In this document: positions 32,873 to 43,800 of the stretch, one piece after another
How the letters are laid out: the number at the start of each line of letters is the position of its first letter
Numbering within the stretch: the first letter of the stretch is position 1
From: Xiphydria camelus
Lineage: Eukaryota > Arthropoda > Insecta > Hymenoptera > Xiphydriidae
Length of the DNA: 64,000 nucleotides
Direction of reading: 5' to 3'
Assembly (NCBI GenBank): GCA_963678675.1
Contig: OY783196.1
Coordinates: forward strand, 2,110,501 to 2,174,500
Notes under the pieces: model-generated
Told to the model about the DNA's origin: nothing
Seen by the model: the letters and a program-made list of their open reading frames with translations, nothing else
The model's database searches: none
Made by a program: the position numbers and the translations under genes

Positions 32873-35800
32873 ATGAAGAAACTCTTACCCCTGTCCGTCC
32901 TGCTGCTCCTGTCGCGCGCGACGGACCCGCGGCGACCCGACGTCGCCGGTGTCAACCCTTACTGCGAGATCTGCGCGAACCACACCATGTGTCTCTTTCC
33001 GGTACGCCACGCACGTGCACAGATATACATAGATACGCGTGAGCGCCCGCGCCCAACCCTCGCGGTACGCGAAGAATTAATTCGCCTCGAGCGCGTCCGC
33101 CGTGTCAAGGAAGACGCGTACGGACCCGACTGCGCGGCCGTGGAGAACGCCGACCTCGACAGCCGGGAGGTCCTCGCGCTGGTGCACCGACACAACACGA
33201 TAAGGAGCAGGATAGCGCGCGGCGAGGAGCACCGCGGCAGTCCCGGTCCGCAGCCGACCGCGAAGAATATGCTGCAGTTGGTAAGGAGCGAAGGGTCGCG
33301 AAAAAACCGTTCCGTCGATTGTGTGACCGGCCGCGTCTCGTTTGCAGACGTGGGACGACGAGCTGGCGACTCTCGCCCGCCGATGGATCCTCCGGTGCGG
33401 CTCCTTCGCGAGGGACGCGTGCAGAGACGTCGGCGAGTAATCTACCTATTTCGATCGATACTTCGGCCCGCGTGCGAAGCGGGCGCGGGGCGAAAAATCG
33501 CGCCGCACGGTTCGCAGCTGAGTGCGGAACCGCGTAGGTGTCCGACGTTTTGACGTTTTCCGTTGTTTCTCGGAATTGATGTATCGACTCCCCGCGTATT
33601 CACCGGCCGCGGCTTCGAGTACCTCCCCCGCCCCGCTCCGTCCTCGATCGAATTCGATCGGGCCCCGCGCGTGGTGGAGCGGGGGGTGCGCTGCAGCGGC
33701 GATTCGGTAGCGCGTACCTAGGTAGGATCGGTCGATTCGGACGCTCGAACGAGACGCGTCTCTTCCCTCCCGAAAAACAACAGCGATACGGTCGCCCGCC
33801 CCCTTTCCGAGGAATTCCTTTAGATTTTTTAAAAAGCCTTGCGTCGAACCGCACCTAGGATCGCGAAAATTAAAATGACGCGAAAGCAAAACAGGGTAAG
33901 GCCTCGTATTCCGCGTACCTACTTTCCGATCGAAACGCGGCCGCGTCGCGACGAGGAGGGGACAGAGAGGTCTCATCGAGTCACTTGTTTATCCGTCCGC
34001 GTCTGTTTACATCGGTCGCGCCCAACCGCGCAACAAATTCAAACGACGCCGTGTCCCGGTCATCGAATTACTCCGCTCCGCTGCCCCCCCCCCCCCCCCG
34101 GAGACCCTCGGTCCCGCGGGATATTCGAAAAAGCCGTTCGCAACTCCGATCGAGAGCCGTCGCTTCGCGGCGTCCCGATACTCGCCTCGAACTCTGTCGG
34201 CCCTTGCAGCGCGCTTCGCCGTGTGGCAGAACGTCAATCTACTGGACAGAGACGCCGCGGAGAACGCGTCGCCCCACGCGCGACTTCGGGCTCACGTGGA
34301 TTCGTGGTACGACGAGGTGGAGCGCTTCGATTCGTCGGCAGTCGGGTAAGGTATCGCGCGAGTAGGGGAGAAGAGAATTGCGAGAAAATCGGGTGAGGTT
34401 TCGAAGGGAGAACAAAAAATTCGTCCAAGGAGGATAAACGAAGAATTGTCAACACCGATTATTTGATCTCGGCGAGCAGTGCTGTCGCTTTCTCAGGCAA
34501 TTCTGTAACGTAGCGAAGAACGTTGTAATTCGGTCTTCTCGTGACAAAAAAATATTCAGATTTTTAAATTCAATCCGTATTATATATACACCTATGTGTA
34601 TACATATCATCGGCTGAATGTAAGAACTAGGTGACTCAAAATTCGGCTACTTGTAGTTGTCTACGTTTCAACATAGTCGAAGTAAAGCAAAACTTATTGC
34701 AAAAATTAAATAACTTGTCGAGATGCGGCGATATCTATCGGATTGTGTAAAAAGTTATTTAGTTTTTGCAATAAGTTTTGCTTTACTTCGACTGTGTTAA
34801 AACGTAGACAACTAAAAATAGCCGAATTTTGAGTTATCCAGTTCTTACATTCAGCCGACGATATATCAGATAATTATAACCCGAGTAACGAGTGCGAGAG
34901 CGATAGTCTCGAAGCGCGATGACGCGGCTGCATTTCAAAATTCCATTCTCTGACTCCGATGAGGCCGAAAATAAGTGATGAAAAATACAGGGTTGACAAT
35001 TTTGTCGAATCTGCGATGAGAAAAAAACGCGTGAGAAAACCGTATTCACGATCGACGCGATCGCGGAGGGCGGCAACCGTAATTTCCTCGTCGACGAATA
35101 TCCGAGGATGTGCTCCGCGGACTTTTTCGACTTCCAGACTGATCGACTACGCCGATCCGCCGGATAGCTGCTACTCGTACATCCCACTCGCTTCCGCCGA
35201 CGTCAATTACGTCGGTTGCGGTCGCATCGCGTACGCGGTCGATTTTAGCGCGACCATGGAGGAGGACGAGGAGGAGGAGACTCGCGCCAGCGCCACGAGT
35301 AGCTCTCCGAGACGAGTGGAGGTACTTGCCTGCAATTACGGTCCGGTGGATCGCTCGGCGCCGCACCACCTTTACGACGTCGGGACGCCGGGATTTTGTC
35401 CCGACGGCACCGCGCCCAGTACCGAGTACGAATCGCTTTGCGGTGAGTGTAATCTCGCGTTCTCTTTTTTTTTCAACGTCATCCGACGAGAACATCAACG
35501 AAAACCCGAGAGCGCGGTATTTTTCCTCCGTTCTCGACGTCGGTTCGCGCGTATCGACGCGAAATACTTCTAGCGCGAGAAAAAAATACTCGGGCGTGCG
35601 GGATTATTCGTCGCAGTTCGCCAGTGGCGAAGAAACACGCTCGATCGTAATTGGGGAAATTCGTGCTTTTTTTTCAGCAAAGATCCAGCGACGCGACTTG
35701 TCCCGAAGAAAGATTCACCGCGTCGGCCCGACGAAACGACCGCAGCGCGACGGGAGCAACGGCGCGCCTCCACTGGCATCCACGTCGATGCGCCTCTGCC

Positions 35801-35912
35801 AATTGCTCGCGATGCTGCGCGCATTCGCGCAATCATCTCGCTTCTGATCGCAATTCTCTGCGTCGTCTCGAGGTGGTCCAAGGTGTCGACAAACATTTGT
35901 ACGTTCGAATAA
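32873..35912 (+). CDS. Divergent CAP/antigen-5-like secreted protein
   Basis: Exons: 32873-33001, 33110-33280, 33348-33432, 34210-34345, 35138-35442, and a last exon at 35683-35912 or 35678-35847. Residues 1-17 are a signal peptide. Next comes the antigen-5 N-terminal pattern YCEICANHTMCLFP. The CAP core follows: LVHRHNTIRS (about 68-77), TWDDELATLARRW (about 101-113), FAVWQNVN, SWYDEVERF, DVNYVGCGRIAY and LACNYGP, with a C-terminal YESLC. Exon 3 ends at a GC donor (GC at 33433-33434); only that site keeps the frame into FAVWQNVN. The usual GHYTQxVW motif is replaced by CYSYIPLASADVN, so the second catalytic-type His is gone. An acidic insert (EEDEEEE) interrupts the strand before the GCG-to-CNYGP region. 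The preferred last exon gives a hydrophobic tail (IRAIISLLIAILCVVSRW, total 351 aa). Family members are insect venom or secreted proteins; the function here is unknown. Confidence 0.8.
34084..34099. repeat. (C)16 homopolymer tract
   Basis: Sixteen uninterrupted C residues in intron 3 of the CAP gene. Confidence 0.95.
34607..34861. mobile_element. Palindromic MITE family, copy C (CAP gene intron 4)
   Basis: This is the most complete copy. The arms read CATCGGCTGAATGTAAGAAC on the left and end ACATTCAGCCGACGAT on the right. The inner arms hold GTCGAAGTAAAGCAAAACTT and its complement. The centre carries AACTTGTCGAGATGCGGCGA. It is flanked by ATAT-type sequence. No open reading frame. Confidence 0.87.
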
Positions 35913-36068
35913 AAGAGCGCACTTGTCACCCGAAAAAAAAAACAGCGATTTCTCTCCCTCCCGAACGAGAATCGACGTCGGTGTTCCGCGCGCGCAGGAG
36001 AAGGAGCGACGACTCCTTCGATTCTTCCGCAATTCCCCGATCGCCGCTTGCAATTTTCCACGCGTGCG

Positions 36069-36074
36069 TTTATT
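36069..36074 (-). terminator. Candidate polyadenylation signal of the arginine kinase gene
   Basis: TTTATT on the plus strand is AATAAA on the minus strand, about 100 bp beyond the kinase stop codon. The convergent CAP gene ends at 35912, so the two transcripts may overlap or nearly abut here. Confidence 0.5.
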
Positions 36075-36175
36075 CCACCACGAAAAATCCAGCAATTTTT
36101 TCCCTCGCCGACAAATCGCAAGAAGAGAGACGGATGGGGAATCGGCGCGTCCCACCCACCCCTCCGCGGGCTCGG

Positions 36176-37945
36176 TCAAGCCGACGACACGCCCTCCTCC
36201 AGCCTGATCATCTCCAGCACGCCGTTCCTCATCTCGCGGAGAGCCTCGCACTCCGTGAGACCCAAGCGCCTCTTGTTGCTGACGTCGAAGACGCCGGACT
36301 CGCCCTCGCTGTGCTCGCCGCGCGTGCCCCTGACCTGGAGGTTGTACATGGCGGCGATCTCCTCGAATCTGTCGCGATCGGCCGACGACTTCGGCAGCCT
36401 CACGTGGACGGAGGCGCGCACGGTGGTGCCGAGATTGGTGGGGCAGAAGGTGAGGAAGCCGAGGCGACCGTGCCGCGCGAACTCTAGCCTCTCGCCGATC
36501 TCGTTGACGGCGCGGACGAGCCGGTCGTAGACGGCCGCGAGGTCGCCGCCGCTCTGCATCGATATCATTCGCAGGTGATCCTCCTCGTTGCACCAAACGA
36601 GAAAAGTTTTCGCGTCGTTGAAAAATATCCCTCTGCCTGCCAAGGGGGGGAGGAAACGAGGGTGAGAGGAGCGCGCGCGATATTGCGTCTCGTTCGTTAT
36701 ACTTAAACGCTCGACGGGGAGGAGGAGGAGGAGGAGGAGGAGTTGTCTTAAAATTAACTTCCTCGCTATTCTTTTCCCCCTCCTCTACTTCCGCGCGCGA
36801 CGGGGGGTTTGATTCGATCGCGCGCCCGAGGCACTCCGATAAATCAATATCATCGCGTGTCGGCGAGGAACGACGGTTGTCGCAATCGCGAGCGTCTTAC
36901 CGGCGGGCCAATAGCGGCAGGCGTTGGCGGCTTGCAAAAATCGGTCTCCCTCCTTGAAGAGGAAATGCTCGTCGACGAGTCTCTGCTGGGTGTCGCGATC
37001 CATCTTGTCCAGACGGTGGTACGCGCCCTTCAGGTCGCCCTTCAAAGACTCCAGCGCCCCGGAGACCTTTAGCGGCGCGCGCGCGCGCGCGTGTGCAAAC
37101 GAGAAGCGACGCGAATCGCGTTGAATGAACGTCGACTCCCCGCTACATTGTCGTCCGGCAACGCGCGGGAGACGCAAATTCCATCACTCTCGACTTTCTC
37201 TCCCGTCGCCGGATTAATATTCGCCGTTCGACTCGACGAGCCACGCCGCGATCTTCGCCCCCCGCGTGCGAAACATCGAAACAGGGGAGCGAGCGGCGGA
37301 GGGGGGCGCGACTCATAAACTCGATTCAATTTACGAGGAGACCGTCGCGGCAAATCCCAAATGAAACGAAACGCGCGAGCGAGAGGGAAAGTGGAGAGGG
37401 CGCGCGCGGATGGATATCGCGTACTTCCCCGGCGCGCGGCTTACTTTCCGCTGAATCTCATGGTAATGAGCCTCGGTCATGGTGGGATTGAACGGATAAC
37501 CCCGCAGCGATCTACCGCATCGGACTCGCGTCGAAATGACGTACTTCCCCGACGGATCCAAATTGCCCAGACCGGCGGGATCGCCCCAATCCAAAGCGGG
37601 CTGAACGTCGCCCGCGGTAAATCCGCCGTGATAATCCTCGATCACGGGGTCGAAGAGTTCGGCGAATACCGAGTACGACTCCGGGTCCGGGGCGTAGAGG
37701 CCGACGCCGGAATCGGGGTTCGCCAAGCCCGATTGAACGACGTCGAGGAGGCTCGAGCCGTAGCTCGTCTTCCGGTTCTTGAGCTTGTCGAATATCTCGC
37801 GGGTGAGGTGCCTCTTGAGGAGGGAGCGGCTCTCGACGTCGCGGAGACGAGCGAAGCCGACCTCGAGCTCGCGAAGCACCGCCGAGTCGGGCCTCGACGC
37901 CGCGGCCGCCTTCTGTCGGCAGGAGCAGACGCGCTTGTCGCACAT
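36176..37945 (-). CDS. Arginine kinase paralogue (3 coding exons, about 375 aa)
   Basis: A phosphagen kinase that transfers phosphate between ATP and arginine to buffer energy. Minus-strand exons 37945-37445, 37066-36901 and 36636-36176 join in phase. The N-terminal guanidino-specificity region is clear ([42 protein letters not shown]). The catalytic domain has [65 protein letters not shown] and FCPTNLGTT with the reactive-site Cys at about 287. All key residues look intact. It differs from the usual insect muscle-type enzyme in many positions and has a 15-20 residue Cys/Arg/Ala-rich N-terminal extension. An upstream in-frame ATG at 38071 would lengthen this further. Its stop lies about 260 bp from the convergent CAP gene. 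Confidence 0.9.
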
Positions 37946-38669
37946 TTCCGCGGCCGATCGGGTGATCTCGGTGTCGGTCGCCGAATTTTTCGACGTTCGG
38001 TGTCCCGGCCGCGAAGGGGAGCTCGGATCTCTCGGGCAACTTCGCGCGGGTGCGTACGATCGCGCGAGCACGATCGCGTCGCTCGAAATTCGTTCGAGGG
38101 GAATCGCCGATGAGTCGAAGGAAAGTGGGCGGAGACCGATAATGATAATTGAAGGGGCTGGTGGATGAGCGTGTTATGTCACGATTTCCGAAAAATTGAG
38201 ATACTCGGCGGAAGAACGTGTTATGTATCACTGTATCGTATCACAGACTTTCATAAGTATACTGACACTCTTTCATTGACGTTCAGAATGGACGAACGTA
38301 TCGTGTTACAAAGTTTTGGATTTTAAATTCAGTCACAAATTACTTAAAATAAATTTCGTGACAAATAAGCTAATTGTAGCATAACGCATTCATCCACTTG
38401 CCCCTTCAATTCATTCGTCGTTTCGGGCGCGACGTAGCTACGCGACATTTTCGATCCGAACTATCGCGTCCCCTCAATTCGCGGCGTTATCGTCTCGCGC
38501 CCTCCGCGAGACGTCGCCGAGGAAGTTCCGGTGAGATTGCGAGTCCCCCCTCTCAAAATTAGAAACAAAGTAGGAGGAAGTCTCTCTTCCCGGGGGGAAT
38601 CGGTGAAATCAAGCGGCGCGAGTACGTCATCGCGAGAAATTAACGAGTGATCGACGCGTCGAAATCATT
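37946..38669. promoter_or_regulatory. Divergent spacer between the arginine kinase and the small membrane gene
   Basis: This segment should hold the promoters of both genes, which read away from each other. An AT-rich stretch lies at about 38170-38400 within CpG-rich sequence. I see no clear TATA box. The arginine kinase frame stays open to 38071, so part of it may be coding. Confidence 0.35.
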
Positions 38670-40896
38670 ATGGACCACCTCGAGTTGCGAAAGTACTACC
38701 GATCATCCGGATTCGACCTAAACGCTCTGGTGCGATGTTAACGTCGACGCGATTTAACCCCACGGACGCGAAATATCGTGCATCTCCACGCGCGCGAGTC
38801 AAAATTATTCTCACTCTCGGATAAACGAATTGTTCTCGCAAAAATCGAAATCTCTGAAATTGAACTCTCGATCACACTTTCTCGTGTATCTCTTCGCGCT
38901 GATCACGAGAAATCGGTTATCGGGTCGATGTCTCTGAGGAATTGTGGGATATCGACGATTCAAAGCGCGAACAATTTTTCCTCCTCGGAAAATCATCGAC
39001 ATCTCGGTGATCCTTTGATAATTGACAAACTGATATGGTATTTTCGGAATCAGCGTGAAAAAATACGGAAGATGAGACGGTCGAGCGATTGGTTCCGGAG
39101 ATTTCGATTTTTCCAATTTTTCGCAAAAAGTCAAAATCTCCGGAATCAATCGCTCGACCATCCCATCTTATGTATTTTTTCACGCTGATTCCGAAAATAC
39201 CAAATTCATTTGTCAAATGTCAAAGCATCACCGAGATATCGATGATTTTCTAATGAAAAACAAAAAAAATTCGGGCATTGAATCGCCGATATCTCATAGT
39301 TCCTTCGAGATAACCATGCTTCTCGTAATAAGCGCGATAAAATGCACCGGATGGACCAGTCGAACGATGACACACTTTTATAGATTTTTCTTTTCGGCAA
39401 AAATGTCACGGGGAGGAAAAAAAGATATCGTTAATCGCTGGTTTCCATCGCCCAGATGTACAAATTCCTGGTGACGGACAACGAGCTCAGAGCGTACTTC
39501 CGACTCGGCCCTTATTGCGGAATCATTGCGTTCTTCGTGTGCACCGTCACGGCGATCGTAATATTGTGCTCCGTCATCGTAAGTATTCGATGCGCGTATA
39601 CGTATAGAAACGAAAGTAATCCCCGCCGTATCAAAGCCTCAATGGCAGTGCCTCCAACAATGAGCCCCCGTTGTATCGCGAGTCTCGTGTGTATTCGATG
39701 GATTACCGCGAGAAAATAATTCTCGCTGTATAGAAAAAATCCCCGCTGTCGTAATATCACGCTCGTGCGTTGTAACGAATCGCTCATACGTTCCACGGTG
39801 TACACATGTACGCACGCATACGATCGCGCTGATACACGCTCGACGCGCCGCCGCGGGAAAGCAATTTCCAGTGGCGAATATCTCCCGGAGGCCGAGCAAC
39901 GTTCCGTGAAGGGCATTCGCGACAAATGCGAGACCTACGATATTTCCATGATATTCGCCTCTCACTCTCCCTCAGAGTTCCAACGTGACGTCGAGGAACG
40001 AGAAGATATTCGAAGACTTGCAGGACGAGGCGAACGAGGTAAACCGAAATACACGAATTCGCGTACACGCCTTGACGGCGAACCGCTAGATCTCGATCGA
40101 TCGCACCGACGATTCGTTTTCATGGGAACCCGCGATAGAAGTTGCCAAGGAGGGAGAGCGTGCTGAGCGTCGTGCCGGCTTACAACTGCATTCGCAGACA
40201 CGTGAGTTCGGTTCGCTCTTCCAAATTAACATTCACGCCGACGTCGAGAGTATATCGACGCGACGCCGCTTCGTTCGCAGCTCAAGCAGACCGACGTGTT
40301 CCAAGAGAAAATGAGAAAAATGGTGAGCACACTCGTAGACTCGCCCCTTTCCCCGAATTCACGCGTCCCCGTTTCTCCCGATAGCTGCGCAAGGAGAGGC
40401 TCGAAATTGAAATAACCAACAGCCGGATATCTTGCATCAACAAACTGCTGAAACCGGAGGTGAGCGATACATAACGCGCCTGTGCTCTTTCTCCTCCCCT
40501 CGATCCTTATCGCGCGGAATTAACAGGGACTCGTTCCTCGAGCGACACACGGCTAGAATTTTCTTCGCGAAGTGTAAACAAAGTACGGAGTACCGTGTAC
40601 TCGTTCCTCGACTCTTCGGTTCTACGCGCAATGTAGAATGGCAAAATTTCCCCGTTCCACGAAGATACGCGGATCCCACTGATGAGATAACGATCCCGTA
40701 GGTCGCGGCTCAAATCTATTTCCCTGGACAATGTCACGCGAATCGAGCGATACGCCGCATGCCTTTCGTCAGACGCAGCGCGACTCCGGCTGCGCCTGCC
40801 GAACGGCAACTGCGAGACTCGCTCCTTCCGCTGCGAAGCGTCAGACACGCCATAGGTATAATACGTCACACGCGCCGTACCGGAGTCGCCCCGTAA
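38670..40896 (+). CDS. Unrecognised small membrane protein with coiled-coil-like tail
   Basis: I do not recognise the family. Exons joined by GT-AG sites in phase 0: 38670-38729, 39456-39578, 39976-40038, 40139-40201, 40281-40322, 40385-40459 and a doubtful last exon 40702-40896. The start (MDHLELRKYYRSSGFDLNAL) leads into MYKFLVTDNELRAYFRLGPY and one strong membrane segment (CGIIAFFVCTVTAIVILCSVI, about 41-61). After it comes a polar region with an NVTS glycosylation sequon, an EKIFEDLQDEANE heptad-like stretch, VLSVVPAYNCIRRH, then KMRKMLRKERLEIEITNSRI. If the last intron is not used, the frame stops at 40472-40474 after four more residues, giving about 169 aa. Short phase-0 exons with good splice sites support a real gene. 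Exon 1 and the last exon are the least certain. Confidence 0.55.
38812..39412. repeat. Large imperfect palindrome of the dispersed repeat family
   Basis: Two arms of about 300 bp face each other around about 39120. The left arm contains CATCTCGGTGATCCTTTGAT, ATGGTATTTTCGGAATCAGC and GGTCGAGCGATTGGTTCCGG; the right arm has the complements at 39135-39255. Weaker pairing continues outward, for example GGATATCGACGATTCAAAGC on the left against TTGAATCGCCGATATCTCAT on the right. It lies in intron 1 of the small membrane gene. Confidence 0.85.
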
Positions 40897-43800
40897 CTAC
40901 TTACGAGACTCGCCTTCGTCTCTGGTCCGCGGGGAACGCTCGACGATGCTTTTTACGCGCCGTATGTACCGTCCGTACGACGAGGGTTCGTTATCGTTAA
41001 CCCTCTCCGCATTGGCGACACCCTCGATCAAACGAGGAGAGTAGGTGCGCTCGCGCGACGCTCTTTCCCATTCATTTTTCTACTCACCGCTGGCCGGGAC
41101 GACTGCGCGCGTTCCTCCCTACTCTCGCGCGCGAACGCAGCACCACCAACCGACGTGAACCGTTCATATCAGAGAGTCGAGCGCCGCCGATATCTGCCGT
41201 CTGCAAAGGAGAGAAAAGGAGCGGGCGTTCAATCGCAGCGCTCGTCGAACTGACACGCGACACGATCGCTCGGTCTTTCTTTCAGGAGCAGTCGCGGTGG
41301 CGTGGCTCAAGGTCGCCCGAGATGTTTCGTCGCGACGCCGATCCGCCGCCGTCGCTCGAGTAGACGATACACGACGGAGGTACACGCAACCCGACGTCGT
41401 TCCGCGAACCCCTCGCTCGATGTTCGGTTCCCCTTTCATTTCTCCAACGAGATAAGGTATATTTAGCGTTCCGACGCGTCGAGTTGGCGATATCGCGCGC
41501 GACGCGTATCGTCTTACCAAGCTCGGCGCGCGATAACGACGGACGAGAGGGCGCGACTCCTTTTGCGACGCGTTCGTATTACTCGCGCGAGGGAATCGAG
41601 CAACGGCAGTCGACGGGAAGGGGCTTTCCGGACGTCGAACTCGAATTGGGGGGGGGGGGGGGAGACGACGAAATGAAATTGCGACCCGCGAGGCGCAAAG
41701 CGATCGGGGAGAACGGCGCGATTCTTCCGCCGTCGGCACGCAAGCGAATTCGAGCGAGCTGGAAAAATGTACAGTCTGCGACGAGTTCCGAGAAAAAAAA
41801 AGTGCATCTGACTTCCGAAAAATTTCAGATCGCGTCGGGTGTCGATCAGAGCCCGGCAGAAAAAAAAAACAAAAACAGAGACGACACGCCAGAAAACACG
41901 GTTCCGGGTAAATTCGGAGGACACTATCGTGGAGTATCGAGCGCCCCTGACTCCGGCAGCCGTACGCCGCCCCCGCCACCCACTCACCCCGCTCGGCTCC
42001 CTGGGAAAAGCAGGTTTCCCGCGAGCTGCTGCAGAAATCTTATTCCCGCGAGCTGCTCGCCAGGACGCATGCTCCGCGTCGAAGGAGACAGGGTCGAGCT
42101 TTCGGGGGTGTAGATGGCGCCGTTTATACATTCCAACCCTCCCGTAACCAGATACGCGTCACGCACACACGCGAGCGCTGCCCGGAGGGTGGTGGTGGTG
42201 CGAGTGAGAGAGAGAGCGGGGGGTCTTTACTCTCGTTAAATATTGCAGCCACTCCATTGGGCCAGCGTAAGCGTCGGACATGCGCCGTGCGAGCTTGACA
42301 AACGACACGACTTGGCCGACTCGAGAGAGAAAGAGAGAGAGAGAGAGAGTGTGTGTGTGTGAACCTGCGTACCTGCAGCCGTATATCGTAATTGGAAATA
42401 GAAAATTAGCCGCCGCGTTTGACCCGAGGCCAATTCAATCGAACGTAGGTACATCGGCAACGCGAGGGGGGAACAAGTTAATGGGATGTGACAATGGGAA
42501 AAATTGAAGCCCTCTTCGTTGCGCGACTTGATAGAATTTCTCCACGTTTTTTTTCCGAGAAAAAAAAAACTACATCCGAAATATATACACGCGTTTCTCG
42601 ATTTGGCCCGTGAGGAGAAAATCGCATTCCACGCGCTTTTCTCGCGATACACTTGCCCGAGCGCACTTGGGCGCGCACGCGAAGGAATTGACCGATCGAA
42701 AGACGCGAGTGGGGGGGGGGGGAGGATGGAAAAGCAAGAGGAGGTGGTCGTACGGCGGGAGCCGTCGATTCGCGACGACGACGTGATTTCCCTGGACGGA
42801 ATCCATTCGCGCGATCGGCTATCAAGCCCTCCGAGGACTTTTGATCGGATAAACGCGTATCGCGTTGGACGTCGAGCGTCGTACATCATCGCGTTTGGAT
42901 CGGATCGATCGCGCGATAAGCCGCGGCGCGGGTTAACTCGACACCCGATTTCCCCCGCGGGGCGGATGCGAGGAAAAAAAATGGGATGGGGAAATTTCTT
43001 CCAGGAATTCGAATTAATTCGTGTTCGCCCGTCATCGCAACCCGAATTACTCGTATTTACACGACTCGAATTCGCGATCGATCGCCCGCGCGTCCGATTC
43101 AATATTTATCCGTATCACGTGGAATTACGTTTCGCTGGAAACCGGGCAAATGGATATTTAGCGGAATACGTGCAAATAAACGTTTATCCGCACGAGAGAT
43201 CGATCGAAAATTCGATCTCGTCGAATCGCGCCAGAAGTCTGATTTCCCGCGATAACGATAACGATTACAGCACGGCGCGCCGCGGGGCTTCGATATTTTA
43301 ACGGCTCGCCGCGAAGATCCTACAACTGGCGTGAATAATTGAGAAAGCGTGTGTGGCGTGGAAGGGCGAGGAGTGGAGAGTTGCGGTGGTGCAGGGGAGG
43401 TTTGACGGAGATGCGAAGAGCGTGATAAGAATCGCGACTTGATTAAGCAAACAGGCGTCTCGGGGGCGTGACGAGACATGGTTGATATTAATTATAATAT
43501 AGCTAATTGGCAGCGAAGACCGGACCAAGTCTTTTCGTGTAATCGCTATGTCCCTCCCTCTCGCTTCCTCCCTCGGAACATACGTAACACAGGTATGTAT
43601 ACCGATATTCAATCGTCGTACGGGGAAAGGTGCAATTTACTCGTTGCCTTTTATTTTCTCCCCTCGCCGCCTCGCGGAACGCAGTATTAACCGAATAAAC
43701 GTTGAAGTCGCTACAGCCGCACCGAGCCTACCGACCGTCGTCCCCCTCCCCCCTTCCTCCTCCCTCTTCCACTCGCGTCACAGAATCTCCGGGCTTAACC

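Noticed and set aside
35715..36596. Open frame of 293 codons on the minus strand over the arginine kinase end
   Set aside because: Out of frame with the kinase; Arg-rich shadow.
41164..43301. Several open frames of 200-290 codons on both strands
   Set aside because: No domains, no splice partners, and strong overlap between strands typical of CpG-rich non-coding DNA.
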